DNA from: JADKAV01 sp963704075
GTDB lineage: Bacteria > Actinomycetota > Actinomycetes > S36-B12 > UBA10799
DNA: 64,000 bases
NCBI GenBank assembly: GCA_963704075.1
Contig: CAVPGV010000006.1
Location: forward strand, 62,001 to 126,000
Direction: 5' to 3'
Of this stretch, positions 34,962 to 43,484 are shown piece after piece; position 1 is the stretch's first letter; each line of letters begins with the position of its first letter. Made by a program: the position numbers and the translations under genes. The notes under the pieces are model-generated. The model saw nothing but the letters and a program-made list of their open reading frames with translations. It was not told the origin of the DNA and did not search any database.

Positions 34962-36894
34962 CGTGACCAAGACCCTCACTGATCAGGTTCATCACGGCCG
35001 GGTCGGCCAGTGTCGTGACATCACCCAGGCTGCGGTGTTCGGCGACATCGCGCAGTAGGCGGCGCATGATCTTGCCCGAACGGGTCTTCGGTAGTTCGGC
35101 CACCAGCATGATCTGCCGCGGTTTCGCGATGGGTCCGATCTCCTGTGCGACGTGCTGGCGCAGTTGGGCGACCGCGTCGTCCCCGGCCTCCATGTCGCTG
35201 CGCAGGATGACGAACGCCACGATGCCCTGGCCGGTCATCTCGTCGGTGGCGCCCACCACGGCGGCCTCGGCGACCAGCGGGTGCGACACCAGAGCGGACT
35301 CCACCTCAGTGGTGGAGATCCGGTGCCCCGACACGTTCATGACGTCATCGACGCGGCCCAGCAGCCAGATCGCGCCGTCCTCGTCGTACTTCGCCCCGTC
35401 TCCGGCGAAGTAGTACTCGGGCCATCGCAGCCAGTACGTGTCCTTGTAGCGCTGGTCGTCGCCCCAGATCCCGCGCAGCATCGACGGCCAGGGCTTGCTC
35501 AGCACGAGATACCCCCCGCCGCCGGGACCCACCGGTTGTCCGAGGTCGTCGACCACGTCGGCGCTGATCCCCGGCAGCGGCCGCATCGCCGACCCCGGTT
35601 TGCACGCGGTCACCCCCGGCAACGGGCTGATCATCATCGCGCCGGTCTCCGTCTGCCACCAGGTGTCCACGATCGGCACGTCACCGCCACCGATGTGGTC
35701 GCGGTACCAGATCCAGGCCTCGGGGTTGATCGGTTCGCCGACGCTGCCCAACAGACGCAGGCTGGACAGGTCGAACTGGGCGGGGATGTCGTTGCCCCAT
35801 TTCATGAATGTCCGGATCGCGGTCGGCGCGGTGTACAGCAGGCTGACGCCGTACTTCTGCACGATCTCCCACCAGCGGCCCTTGTGCGGGGTGTCGGGGG
35901 TGCCTTCGTACATCACCTGCGTGGCGCCGTTGGCCAGTGGTCCGTAGACGATGTAGCTGTGGCCGGTGACCCAGCCCACGTCCGCGGTGCACCAGTAGAC
36001 GTCGCCGTCCTTGAGGTCGAACACGTTGTAGTGCGTGTAGGCGGTCTGCGTCAGGTAACCGCCGGTGGTGTGCAGGATCCCCTTCGGCTTCCCGGTGGTG
36101 CCCGACGTGTAGAGGATGAACAGCGGGTGCTCGCTGTCGAACGCCTCGGCGGCGTGATCCGGGCTGGCCGCATCGACGGTCTCGTGCCACCAGAGGTCCT
36201 TGTCGGTCCAGGCGACCTCTTGTCCGGTACGCCGGACCACCAGGACGTTGTCCACCGACGGACACTGGGCGACGGCTTCGTCGACTGCGGGCTTGAGCGC
36301 CGCCGCCGATCCGCGTCGGTAGCCGCCGTCGGCGGTGATCACGAGTTTGGCTTCGGCGTCGTCGATCCGGCTGCGCAGCGCCTCCGCACTGAACCCGCCG
36401 AAAACCACCGAGTGCACCGCGCCGATGCGGGCACACGCCAGCATCGCGATCGCCGCCTCCGGGATCATCGGCAGGTAGATGGCCACTCGGTCACCGGCGC
36501 GGACCCCGAGGTCCGTGAGCACGTTCGCGGCCTTGTTCACCTGCTCCTGCAGGTCCGCGTAGGTGACCGTGCGCGTGTCGCCCGGTTCACCCTCGAAGTG
36601 GATGGCGACCTTGTCCCCGAAACCCGCGGTGACGTGTCGGTCCACGCAGTTCACCGCCACATTGAGGCGTCCTCCGACGAACCACTTGGCGAAGGGCGCG
36701 TTGGACCAGTCGAGCGTCTGCTCCCAGGGGGTCTGCCATTGCAGCCGTCGTGCCTGTGCGTCCCAGAAGCCCAACCTGTCGGCCTCGGCCTGGTCGTAGA
36801 GCTCGGCGGTCGCGTTCGCCGACGCGGCGAACTGCGGATCAGGCGGGAACACCCGGTTCTCGTGCAGCAAGTTCTCGAGTGCCTCGTCGGACAT
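34951..36894 (-). CDS. acs: Acetyl-CoA synthetase
   Basis: A 647-residue AMP-forming acetate-CoA ligase. Motifs: YTSGTTGKPKGI (P-loop), DTWWQTETGAMM, YFAGDGAKYDEDG and the C-terminal PKTRSGKIMRR with the lysine that is acetylated in regulated Acs enzymes. AGGAGG lies four bases before the ATG at 36894. It converts acetate to acetyl-CoA; in actinobacteria it is often regulated by cAMP-responsive acetylation, and crp is near. Its last codons overlap nhaA. Confidence 0.96.
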   Translation of the reverse strand: MSDEALENLLHENRVFPPDPQFAASANATAELYDQAEADRLGFWDAQARRLQWQTPWEQTLDWSNAPFAKWFVGGRLNVAVNCVDRHVTAGFGDKVAIHFEGEPGDTRTVTYADLQEQVNKAANVLTDLGVRAGDRVAIYLPMIPEAAIAMLACARIGAVHSVVFGGFSAEALRSRIDDAEAKLVITADGGYRRGSAAALKPAVDEAVAQCPSVDNVLVVRRTGQEVAWTDKDLWWHETVDAASPDHAAEAFDSEHPLFILYTSGTTGKPKGILHTTGGYLTQTAYTHYNVFDLKDGDVYWCTADVGWVTGHSYIVYGPLANGATQVMYEGTPDTPHKGRWWEIVQKYGVSLLYTAPTAIRTFMKWGNDIPAQFDLSSLRLLGSVGEPINPEAWIWYRDHIGGGDVPIVDTWWQTETGAMMISPLPGVTACKPGSAMRPLPGISADVVDDLGQPVGPGGGGYLVLSKPWPSMLRGIWGDDQRYKDTYWLRWPEYYFAGDGAKYDEDGAIWLLGRVDDVMNVSGHRISTTEVESALVSHPLVAEAAVVGATDEMTGQGIVAFVILRSDMEAGDDAVAQLRQHVAQEIGPIAKPRQIMLVAELPKTRSGKIMRRLLRDVAEHRSLGDVTTLADPAVMNLISEGLGHGDD

Positions 36895-37043
36895 GCGGCC
36901 TCCTAGGGTTTCTCCTATCCGATCAGGTCTCGGCGGGCAGGTGCAAGCGGGGTCAGTGCCAGTCCCGCGGGTTCGCTGCGCGCGGGGCCCGACGACAGAC
37001 GCGTTGGTCAGCACCACCTGCCGCCCCCGGATCGCGGCCCACG

Positions 37044-37049
37044 TAGCGT
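37044..37049 (+). promoter_or_regulatory. -10 element of leaderless Fic-like gene
   Basis: TAGCGT lies seven bases before the GTG start at 37057; no Shine-Dalgarno is present. It is divergent from acs. Confidence 0.5.
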
Positions 37050-37056
37050 CGGACGG

Positions 37057-37836
37057 GTGGACGTGTTCGCTGGCGTGGCCGAGCTGCCCGAGGTCGAAGA
37101 AGCCTCCGATTCCTCCCGCAAGACCTTCGACGCGATGTTGTGGGACCGGCAGTTACGCGGGGCTGCTGGCGAACTGTCCCGGCGCTCGGCACTGGCCGGC
37201 GCGGCCAGCTCGGCGGGGATCGACGGGATCGAGATCGAGTGGAAGGTGTGGGAGGCGGGGCAAGCCGCCGACGACACCGCGATGGGCAGGGCCGCGTCCG
37301 GGGTGGTGGCGATGTACGCCGAGTTGGCCTCGTTGGGCCCCATCTGGGAGCGTGCCCCGTTGCAGGCACTGGCGAAGATGCACACCCTGGTCGCAGTGCC
37401 GGTCACCCCTGACGACGTGGGACGACCCCGTACCGGTGATCCGCAGGACCCGCTGCACCTGGGAACGAGTCCGGCGCCCGAGGAGGTCCCCGCCCGCCTG
37501 ACGGCGTTGGCCCGGCGGATCACGGCGTCCACGTCGGCGCCGGCGCTGGTGGTCGCGGCCGTCGTCCACGCCGAACTGATGACCCTGCAGCCGTTCACCT
37601 ACGGCAGCGGTCTGGTGGCGCGCGCCGTCGACCGACTCGTCCTGGCCGGGCGTGGTATCGATCCTGACAACTGGTCGGTTCCCGAGGCTGGACTGCATGC
37701 CCAAGGACGGACGACCTATGCCCGCACACTGCGGGCCTACGCCAGCGGGCAGCCCGATGCCGTCGCAGGCTGGATCCGGTTCTACTGCGCCGCGGTGGCC
37801 GCCGGCACCGAGGGGCTGGCCGCGCTCCTGCAGTGA
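37057..37836 (+). CDS. Degenerate Fic/Doc-like protein (often called oxidoreductase)
   Basis: A 259-residue helical protein. The segment VVHAELMTLQPFTYGSGLVARAVDRL aligns with the Fic motif HPFxxGNGRxxR, but the catalytic His is Gln and the Asn is Ser, so AMP transfer activity is unlikely. Such proteins stand beside acs in many actinobacteria and are annotated as oxidoreductases without evidence. GTG start at 37057 from a leaderless promoter. The next gene begins 37 bases downstream with its own -10. Confidence 0.75.
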   Translation: MDVFAGVAELPEVEEASDSSRKTFDAMLWDRQLRGAAGELSRRSALAGAASSAGIDGIEIEWKVWEAGQAADDTAMGRAASGVVAMYAELASLGPIWERAPLQALAKMHTLVAVPVTPDDVGRPRTGDPQDPLHLGTSPAPEEVPARLTALARRITASTSAPALVVAAVVHAELMTLQPFTYGSGLVARAVDRLVLAGRGIDPDNWSVPEAGLHAQGRTTYARTLRAYASGQPDAVAGWIRFYCAAVAAGTEGLAALLQ

Positions 37837-37873
37837 CCACGGACCACGGGGTCGGGGGCGCGATACTGGACAG

Positions 37874-39241
37874 ATGCCGCTTTCCACGTCCACGGTGCGC
37901 CGCTCGACGGCGATCTCCATGCTGCCCGTACGCGCCCTCGGCAGGTCGGTGGGCGTGCGCTGGCAGGTGGTGCGCGGCGGCGACCGGACACAGCTGAGCA
38001 ACGCTGCGCGGGCAGCCACGGCTGCTGACACGCGGCGGGTCCTTGGCCGGCTCAAAGGCGGGGCGTTGAAGGCCGGTCAGCTGCTGTCGACCGTCGAGAC
38101 CCTGTTCCCGCAGGATCCCGACGGGAGTTGGCGCACGGCCCTGACCGCGATGCAGCAGGACAACCCGGGGCTGCCGCTGTCGGAGGTGGAACCGGTTCTG
38201 AACCAGGACCTGGGGTCTGGCTGGCGGGACCGTTTCGCATCGTTCGATGAACACCCCGCGGCCGCGGCGTCCATCGGCCAGGTGCACCGGGCTGTGCTCG
38301 TGGACGGCACCGATGTCGCGGTGAAGGTGCAGTACCCCGGGATCGCCGAGGTCATGGCCGCGGATGTGCGCGCGCTGTCGTTCGCCTTGCGCGCTACGTC
38401 GCTGGTGGCCCGCGGGATGGCGATGCCACCGCTGGTCGCGGAGTTGCGCACCCGGTTGGGTGAGGAACTCGACTACCGGCAGGAGGCGACCTGGCAGAAC
38501 CGGTTCGCCGACGCCTATGTCGACGACCCGGAGGTCACCGTTCCCCGCGTATTGAAGGCCACGTCGAGGGTGATGATCTCGCAGTGGCTCGGGGGGACCG
38601 ACTTCGCCCGACTCGCGATGACCGGCGAGAAATCCGAGCGCGACCTCGCCGGACAGTTGTACCAGCGCTTCTTCCTGGTCAGCCCGGGACGGGTCGGACT
38701 GCTGCACACCGACCCGCATCCGGGCAACTTCCGGCTCGTCGACGGCCGGCTCGGCGTGCTTGATTTCGGATCCGTCCTGCAGACCCCCGGCGGACTGCCG
38801 CAGACGTTCGGGCGGCTCATCGCCGGCATGCTGGCCGGGGACGACGTCGCGGTCGAGCGCCGGCTGCGCCAGGACGGCTTCATCCGTCCCGGCCGGCGGC
38901 TGGAGGTCGACAAACTCGCCGACTACCTGTCGCCGTTCACCGAGCCGGCGCGCCACGACACGTTCACCTACTCCCGGCAGTGGCTGCGCTCGGAGTTCGG
39001 CCGGATCAACGATCCACGCAATCCTGACTTCGCGGTCGCGCTACAGATGAACATGCCCGCCGAGCAACTGTTCACCCATCGGGTGTGGCTCGGATTGGTC
39101 GGGGTTCTCAGCGGGTTGAACGCCACCGTGGCCGTCCGCCCGGAACTGATCCGCCACCTGCCCGGTTTCGCCGAAGGGTTGTCCCCAGACACGCCGCCGA
39201 CGGAGCTTCCTGCGGATGGGGAGGACCAGCGCGGGCTCTGA
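37874..39241 (+). CDS. ABC1/UbiB-family (AarF) atypical kinase
   Basis: A 455-residue protein. GGALKAGQLLS is the KxGQ motif, AAAASIGQVHRAVL the Ala-rich loop, VAVKVQYPGI the ATP-binding lysine, LLHTDPHPGNFRLV the catalytic loop and VLDFGSV the metal-binding Asp. ABC1 proteins are ATPases or kinases linked to lipid and quinone metabolism. The ATG at 37874 is six bases after GATACT, so it is leaderless. Membership in quinone synthesis cannot be shown here. Confidence 0.92.
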   Translation: MPLSTSTVRRSTAISMLPVRALGRSVGVRWQVVRGGDRTQLSNAARAATAADTRRVLGRLKGGALKAGQLLSTVETLFPQDPDGSWRTALTAMQQDNPGLPLSEVEPVLNQDLGSGWRDRFASFDEHPAAAASIGQVHRAVLVDGTDVAVKVQYPGIAEVMAADVRALSFALRATSLVARGMAMPPLVAELRTRLGEELDYRQEATWQNRFADAYVDDPEVTVPRVLKATSRVMISQWLGGTDFARLAMTGEKSERDLAGQLYQRFFLVSPGRVGLLHTDPHPGNFRLVDGRLGVLDFGSVLQTPGGLPQTFGRLIAGMLAGDDVAVERRLRQDGFIRPGRRLEVDKLADYLSPFTEPARHDTFTYSRQWLRSEFGRINDPRNPDFAVALQMNMPAEQLFTHRVWLGLVGVLSGLNATVAVRPELIRHLPGFAEGLSPDTPPTELPADGEDQRGL

Positions 39242-39805
39242 GATGCACGGTGAGGTCAAACAGCCGCCGACGGTGGGCGGCCTGCCCAGGGTGCGTGCTG
39301 ACCCGGTCCTCCTCCTGGAGTCTGACCGGTCCTTCGCGGTGCAATGAGGGCGGTGACGTCCAAGCCGAGGGCGATGTTGTTGGGCACTTCGGGCATCGCA
39401 ACCCCCCAACAACACCGCCCTCGTCCTCACGGGCCCCCAACAACACCGCCCTCGTCAGGACTGTCTGGACCACCCGCCTCCCCCGCCTCATGCCGGGAGA
39501 GCGGGAGACGTCGGCCTGATCGACGGTCGGTGCTGGCCGCGAACTGGAAGTGCATGTCGAGTGAAAGTGTGGGCGTGTTCTCAGGAACCCCGTCCACGGC
39601 GCCGACGATCGGTGTAGAAAGGAAACAGATGGCCCAGGCCATCGACAACCGGGTCCGGGTACCCACGCGGCGCTGCACCCCACGTCGGGATCGGCCGGCT
39701 TGACCGGCCACTTAGCACGCATGATCACTCGGGCCCGGTTTCTTTAGCCCCACCTAGCCGTCAACCCCTTGGAATGCCGGGCGTGCACTCCTAGCATTGG
39801 TTCCC
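39242..39805. repeat. Intergenic region with inverted and tandem repeat (39367-39456)
   Basis: No gene is well supported in these 560 bases. GAGGGCGATGTTGTTGGG (39367-39384) is complementary at 17 of 18 bases to CCCAACAACACCGCCCTC at 39405-39422. The latter recurs at 39436-39453 with period 31, and both copies continue GTC. The left arm could therefore pair with either copy. TAGCAT (39792-39797) is the probable -10 of the downstream oxidoreductase gene. A possible 24-codon frame at 39629-39703 was not accepted. Confidence 0.6.
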
Positions 39806-41173
39806 GTGGGTCAGGGCCTGGACTTCGCGACCGCCGCCGGTGCGGCGTGTGCCCAGTTGGCCGATTCCCAGGGCACGGTACGCCTGCGCAAGTCCACGTC
39901 GAATCTGTTCCGCGCGCGAGCGCCATCGGAGCATCACCTCGACCTGTCAGCGTTCGCCGGCGTCTTCGAGGTCGATCCGACGAAGCGGACGGCCACGGTC
40001 GGCGGGCTGACGACGTACGAGGACCTCGTCGATGCCACGCTGCCACACGGCCTGGTGCCACTGTGCGTGCCGCAGTTGCGGACCATCACCCTCGGCGGTG
40101 CGGTGACCGGGTTGGGCATCGAAGCCGCGAGTTTCCGCAACGGCTGCCCGCACGAGTCGGTACTCGGCATGGATGTTCTGACTGGCGGCGGGGAAGTGGT
40201 GCATGCCACGGCGGAAGGGGAGAACGCGGACCTCTTCTTCGGCTTCCCCAACTCCTACGGAAGCCTCGGATACGCACTGCGGCTGGAGATCGAACTCGAA
40301 CCCGTCGCGCCGTTCGTCCGGCTGAGCCATGTCCGCTTCCACGACGTGGTGGACCTGGCGGCGGCGATGGCGCAGGTGACCAGCGAGCGCCACTTCGACG
40401 GCGAGGCCGTGGACTACATGGATGCGACGATGTTCGGCCGCCGACGAGATGTACCTGACGCTGGGCCACTACGCAGACAACGCCGCGCCGTCGGACTACA
40501 CCGGACAGGGCATCTACTACCAGTCCGTACGCGAACGCCGCACAGACGCAATGACCGTTCACGACTACCTGTGGCGTTGGGACACCGACTGGTTCTGGTG
40601 CTCGTCGGCGTTCGGCGTGCAACGGCCCGCGGTGCGCAGGCTGTGGCCCGACCGCTACAAGCGCAGCGACGTGTACTGGAAGATCATCGCCGCGGACCGC
40701 CGATGGGGATTCTCTGCGCAGGCTCGACGCGCTGCGCGGGCGGGCGCCGAAGGAGATCGTGGTGCAGGACGTGGAGGTGCCGGTCGACGCACTTGCCGGA
40801 GTTCATGGACTTCTTCGAGCGCGAGGTCGGGATCTCTCCGGTGTGGCTGTGCCCGTTGCGCCAGCGGGACCCGGCACGCCGCTGGACCCTCTACGAGTTC
40901 GATCCCGCAACGACCTACGTGAACGTGGGCTTCTGGTCGCGTGTGGAACTCGATCGGGGAGCCGACCCGCAGGCCGGGAGGGTCAACCGGCGTATCGAGG
41001 CGAAAGTGTCCGACCTCGGCGGGCGCAAGTCGTTGTACTCGACGTCGTTCTACTCCCGCGAACAGTTCTATGACATCTACGGCGGCGGCGAGTACGCGCG
41101 GCTCAAGGCCAGATACGACCCGCAGGGCCGGTTCCCGGGCCTGTACGAGAAGACGTGCATGGAGGGCTCATGA
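39806..41173 (+). CDS. tmsA: FAD-linked oxidoreductase (TmsA/BfaA-like), three frameshifts
   Basis: About 455 residues when corrected. The N-terminal PCMH-type FAD-binding domain is intact (VGGLTTYEDLVDATLPHGL, LGGAVTGLGIEAASFRNGC). The middle (MYLTLGHYADNAAPSDYTGQ ... DYLWRWDTDWFWCS) is in a second frame, VVQDVEVPVDAL in a third, and EFMDFFEREVGISPVW returns to the first. Breaks lie near 40437-40441, 40695-40722 and 40790-40793, each looking like one extra base. The order oxidoreductase then cyclopropane-synthase-like methyltransferase matches the tms/bfa genes that make 10-methyl fatty acids; this enzyme would reduce the 10-methylene intermediate. GTG 39806 chosen from promoter spacing. Confidence 0.8.
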   Translation: MGQGLDFATAAGAACAQLADSQGTVRLRKSTSNLFRARAPSEHHLDLSAFAGVFEVDPTKRTATVGGLTTYEDLVDATLPHGLVPLCVPQLRTITLGGAVTGLGIEAASFRNGCPHESVLGMDVLTGGGEVVHATAEGENADLFFGFPNSYGSLGYALRLEIELEPVAPFVRLSHVRFHDVVDLAAAMAQVTSERHFDGEAVDYMDATMFGRRRDVPDAGPLRRQRRAVGLHRTGHLLPVRTRTPHRRNDRSRLPVALGHRLVLVLVGVRRATARGAQAVARPLQAQRRVLEDHRRGPPMGILCAGSTRCAGGRRRRSWCRTWRCRSTHLPEFMDFFEREVGISPVWLCPLRQRDPARRWTLYEFDPATTYVNVGFWSRVELDRGADPQAGRVNRRIEAKVSDLGGRKSLYSTSFYSREQFYDIYGGGEYARLKARYDPQGRFPGLYEKTCMEGS

Positions 41174-42468
41174 AAATCGCGGAGGCGTTCGATCAATTGG
41201 CCGGCCCGGACACGGACGTGGAGTTCGTGGCCTACGACGGCAGCAAGGGGGGTCGGCTCGGGTCCGACGTCCGGTTGGAGGTGAGGTCGCCGAGGGCCAT
41301 CGCGGCCCTGCTCGGGGCGCCGGGACAACTGGGCCTGGCGCGGGCGTACGTCACCGGCGATCTGGAGGTGACCGGCGACCTGTACACGGCCTTCGACCGA
41401 TTGGCGAAGGCCGCAGTGCGGGACATCCCCTGGCAGGAGAGGGCGCGGTTGGCCCGGCATTTCGCGCCCTTCTTGTTGCAGAAGCCGCCCCCGCCGCCGG
41501 AGGAGGCGCGGGTCAACGGTGGCCGCCACAGCCGACGCCGCGACGCGCAGGTCATCTCCCACCACTACGACGTCTCGAACCGTTTCTACGAGTGGGTGCT
41601 CGGCCCGACCATGGCCTACACCTGCGCGGTCTTCCCGAGCGAGGACGCCACCTTGGAGCAGGCGCAGGTGGAGAAGTTCGATCTGGTCTGCCGCAAACTG
41701 CAACTCGAAGCGGGCATGAGGGTGCTGGACGTGGGATGTGGGTGGGGTGGCTTCGCCCTGCATGCAGCGGCCAACTACGGCGTCGAGGTGATCGCCGTCA
41801 CCTTGTCCGAACAGCAGGCCCGCTGGGGGCAGCGCGCCGTGTCCGAGGCCGGGCTCGACCACCGCGTGGACATCCGGCACAGCGACTACCGCGCGGTGCA
41901 GGAGTCCGGCTTCGACCGGATCGCGTCGATCGGCCTGACCGAGCACATCGGCAAGGCCAACTATCCGGCGTACTTCGGCTTCCTGCGCTCGAAACTGGTC
42001 GACGGCGGCAGGCTGCTCAACCACTGCATCACCCGCACCGACCCGTCGCAGCGCACGCTGACCCGCAACGGCTTCATCAACCGCTACGTGTTCCCCGACG
42101 GCGAGCTGGTGCATGTGGGGGTGCTGATCGACGCGATGGAGCGTCAGCACCTCGAAGTCCAGCATGAGGAGAACCTGCGACTGCACTATGCCCGCACGTT
42201 GGGGTTCTGGCTGGACAACCTGCAGGGCCACTGGGACGAGGCGGTGCAGGAGGTGGGACTGCGCAAGGCGCGCGTGTGGCGGTTGTACCTGGCGGCGTCG
42301 AAGTGGGGTTTCGCCCGCAATCGGATCCAACTGCACCAGGTCCTCGCCACGCGCACCGGGCAGTACGGCGACGACGGCATGCCGCTGCGGCTGCGGCTCG
42401 ACCGGTCAGCGGTTACGCCGGTAGCGGCCGTACCAGGCCAGGCCCAGGGCGACAGCTCCAGCGGCTGA
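41170..42468 (+). CDS. tmsB: Fatty-acid methyltransferase, cyclopropane-synthase family (TmsB/UfaA1-like)
   Basis: A 432-residue SAM-dependent methyltransferase. RVLDVGCGWGGFALHAA binds SAM; ISHHYDVSNRFYEWVLGPTMAYTCAVF and GLTEHIGKANYPAYF are CFA-synthase motifs. It would methylate the double bond of phospholipid acyl chains. The ATG at 41170 has GGAGGG just upstream and overlaps the oxidoreductase stop by four bases. Together they predict 10-methyl-branched acids such as tuberculostearic acid. The last 21 codons overlap the convergent HAD gene, so the C-terminus may be over-extended. Confidence 0.88.
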   Translation: MKIAEAFDQLAGPDTDVEFVAYDGSKGGRLGSDVRLEVRSPRAIAALLGAPGQLGLARAYVTGDLEVTGDLYTAFDRLAKAAVRDIPWQERARLARHFAPFLLQKPPPPPEEARVNGGRHSRRRDAQVISHHYDVSNRFYEWVLGPTMAYTCAVFPSEDATLEQAQVEKFDLVCRKLQLEAGMRVLDVGCGWGGFALHAAANYGVEVIAVTLSEQQARWGQRAVSEAGLDHRVDIRHSDYRAVQESGFDRIASIGLTEHIGKANYPAYFGFLRSKLVDGGRLLNHCITRTDPSQRTLTRNGFINRYVFPDGELVHVGVLIDAMERQHLEVQHEENLRLHYARTLGFWLDNLQGHWDEAVQEVGLRKARVWRLYLAASKWGFARNRIQLHQVLATRTGQYGDDGMPLRLRLDRSAVTPVAAVPGQAQGDSSSG

Positions 42469-43185
42469 GGCGGCCGCCGCTTTCTGCTCCCGGCTGATCG
42501 TGTGGCTCATGGCCTGCGGTTTGGCGAACTCCAGCACCGGCCACACCCGCTCGCGGGCGACCCGGCGCAACTGCTCGTCCGGGTTGACGGCGAACGGGTG
42601 ACCGACGGCCTCGAGCATCGGGAGGTCCGTGTAGGAGTCGCTGTACGCGTACGACTCGGCCAGGTCGTACCCCTCGTCCTCGGCCAGCGCCCGCATGGCG
42701 TCGGCCTTGCCCGGGCCGTACGCGTAGAAGAGCACCTCGCCGGTGTACGTCCCGTCCTCGATCACCATCTGGGTCCCAATGGCCTTGTCGACGCCCAGGC
42801 GGGTACCGATGGGTTCCACGATCTCCGTACCCGACGACGAGATGATGATGACGTCGCGTCCGGCGGCTTGGTGCTCCGAGATGAGCTGGACCGCCTCCTG
42901 GTACACGATCGGCTCCACGATCCCGTCGAGGGTCTCGGCCACGATGGCCTTCACCCGCTCGACCTCCCAGCCGGCGCACAGCTTCGACAGATAGACCCGC
43001 ATGCGTTCCATCTGGTCGTGATCGGCGCCGGAGGTCAGAAAGACCAACTGCCCGTAGGCGCTCTTGAGGACGTCACTGCGGCCGATCAACCCGCCGTCGT
43101 ACAGCGGCTTGGCGAAGGCCAATGAACTCGACTTCGCCAGGATCGTCTTGTCGAGATCGAAGAATGCTGCTGCTCTCTGCGACAC
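42406..43185 (-). CDS. HAD-IB family phosphatase (SerB-like)
   Basis: A 259-residue phosphatase. FFDLDKTILAKSS is the nucleophile motif, IIISSSGTEIVEPI motif II, and SYAYSDSYTDLPMLEAVGHPFAVNPD motif III with metal-binding Asp residues. A hydrophobic C-terminal segment (AASAAGAVALGLAWYG) suggests membrane association. HAD-IB proteins beside the Tad locus are conserved (Rv3661); the substrate is unknown, probably not phosphoserine. GTG start at 43185, read away from the 6C RNA; its end overlaps the methyltransferase by 63 bases. Confidence 0.9.
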   Translation of the reverse strand: MSQRAAAFFDLDKTILAKSSSLAFAKPLYDGGLIGRSDVLKSAYGQLVFLTSGADHDQMERMRVYLSKLCAGWEVERVKAIVAETLDGIVEPIVYQEAVQLISEHQAAGRDVIIISSSGTEIVEPIGTRLGVDKAIGTQMVIEDGTYTGEVLFYAYGPGKADAMRALAEDEGYDLAESYAYSDSYTDLPMLEAVGHPFAVNPDEQLRRVARERVWPVLEFAKPQAMSHTISREQKAAAASAAGAVALGLAWYGRYRRNR

Positions 43186-43291
43186 GTTGACATCGTGTCA
43201 CAGGTCGTCGTGGACCTGGGTCGTTCGGCGTGCACCGCATCGTCCGTCCGGACTGTTTTGTCAAGACTTAGTCAACCCTTCCTTCCAACGC

Positions 43292-43320
43292 TTGCGCAGG
43301 GCTCCGCGGGGGGTGATAGT
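43292..43320 (+). promoter_or_regulatory. Promoter of 6C RNA
   Basis: TTGCGC (43292-43297) and GATAGT (43315-43320) are separated by 17 bases, a good vegetative promoter. The start would be about 43326-43328, just before the structured C-loop RNA. Confidence 0.7.
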
Positions 43321-43325
43321 AGAAA

Positions 43326-43412
43326 AGTCCGTAAGTGGACGAGGGCCGATATTTCCCCCCCAAACATCGGCCCCGAAGGCTCCCGCATCCCCCCCTGCGG
43401 GAGCCTTCTTCG
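43326..43412 (+). ncRNA. 6C small RNA
   Basis: Two hairpins, each with a loop rich in consecutive C. GGGCCGAT (43343-43350)/ATCGGCCC (43366-43373) encloses a run of seven C. AAGGCTCCCGCA (43376-43387)/TGCGGGAGCCTT (43396-43407) encloses another seven-C loop and ends in a T-rich stretch, making it the terminator. This is the hallmark of the actinobacterial 6C RNA. In M. tuberculosis 6C (B11) lies between the HAD and Ssd genes, exactly as here. The C loops pair with G-rich mRNA starts to control cell-division and surface genes in mycobacteria. Confidence 0.88.
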
Positions 43413-43484
43413 TGCCGTGGTGCGTTCTCCACAGATTGGCCGTAGGCCCTTGGTGCGGCGGCGTTCACCGGCCAGCCTTGATGG

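Noticed and set aside
39629..39703. 24-codon frame MAQAIDNRVRVP with an AAAGGAAA site upstream
   Set aside because: Too short, Arg-rich, and no conserved partner; could be chance. Needs transcript evidence.
42640..42700. Phosphoserine phosphatase (serB) assignment for the HAD protein
   Set aside because: The protein is the HAD-IB group tied to the Tad neighbourhood with a hydrophobic C-terminus; serine synthesis context is absent.
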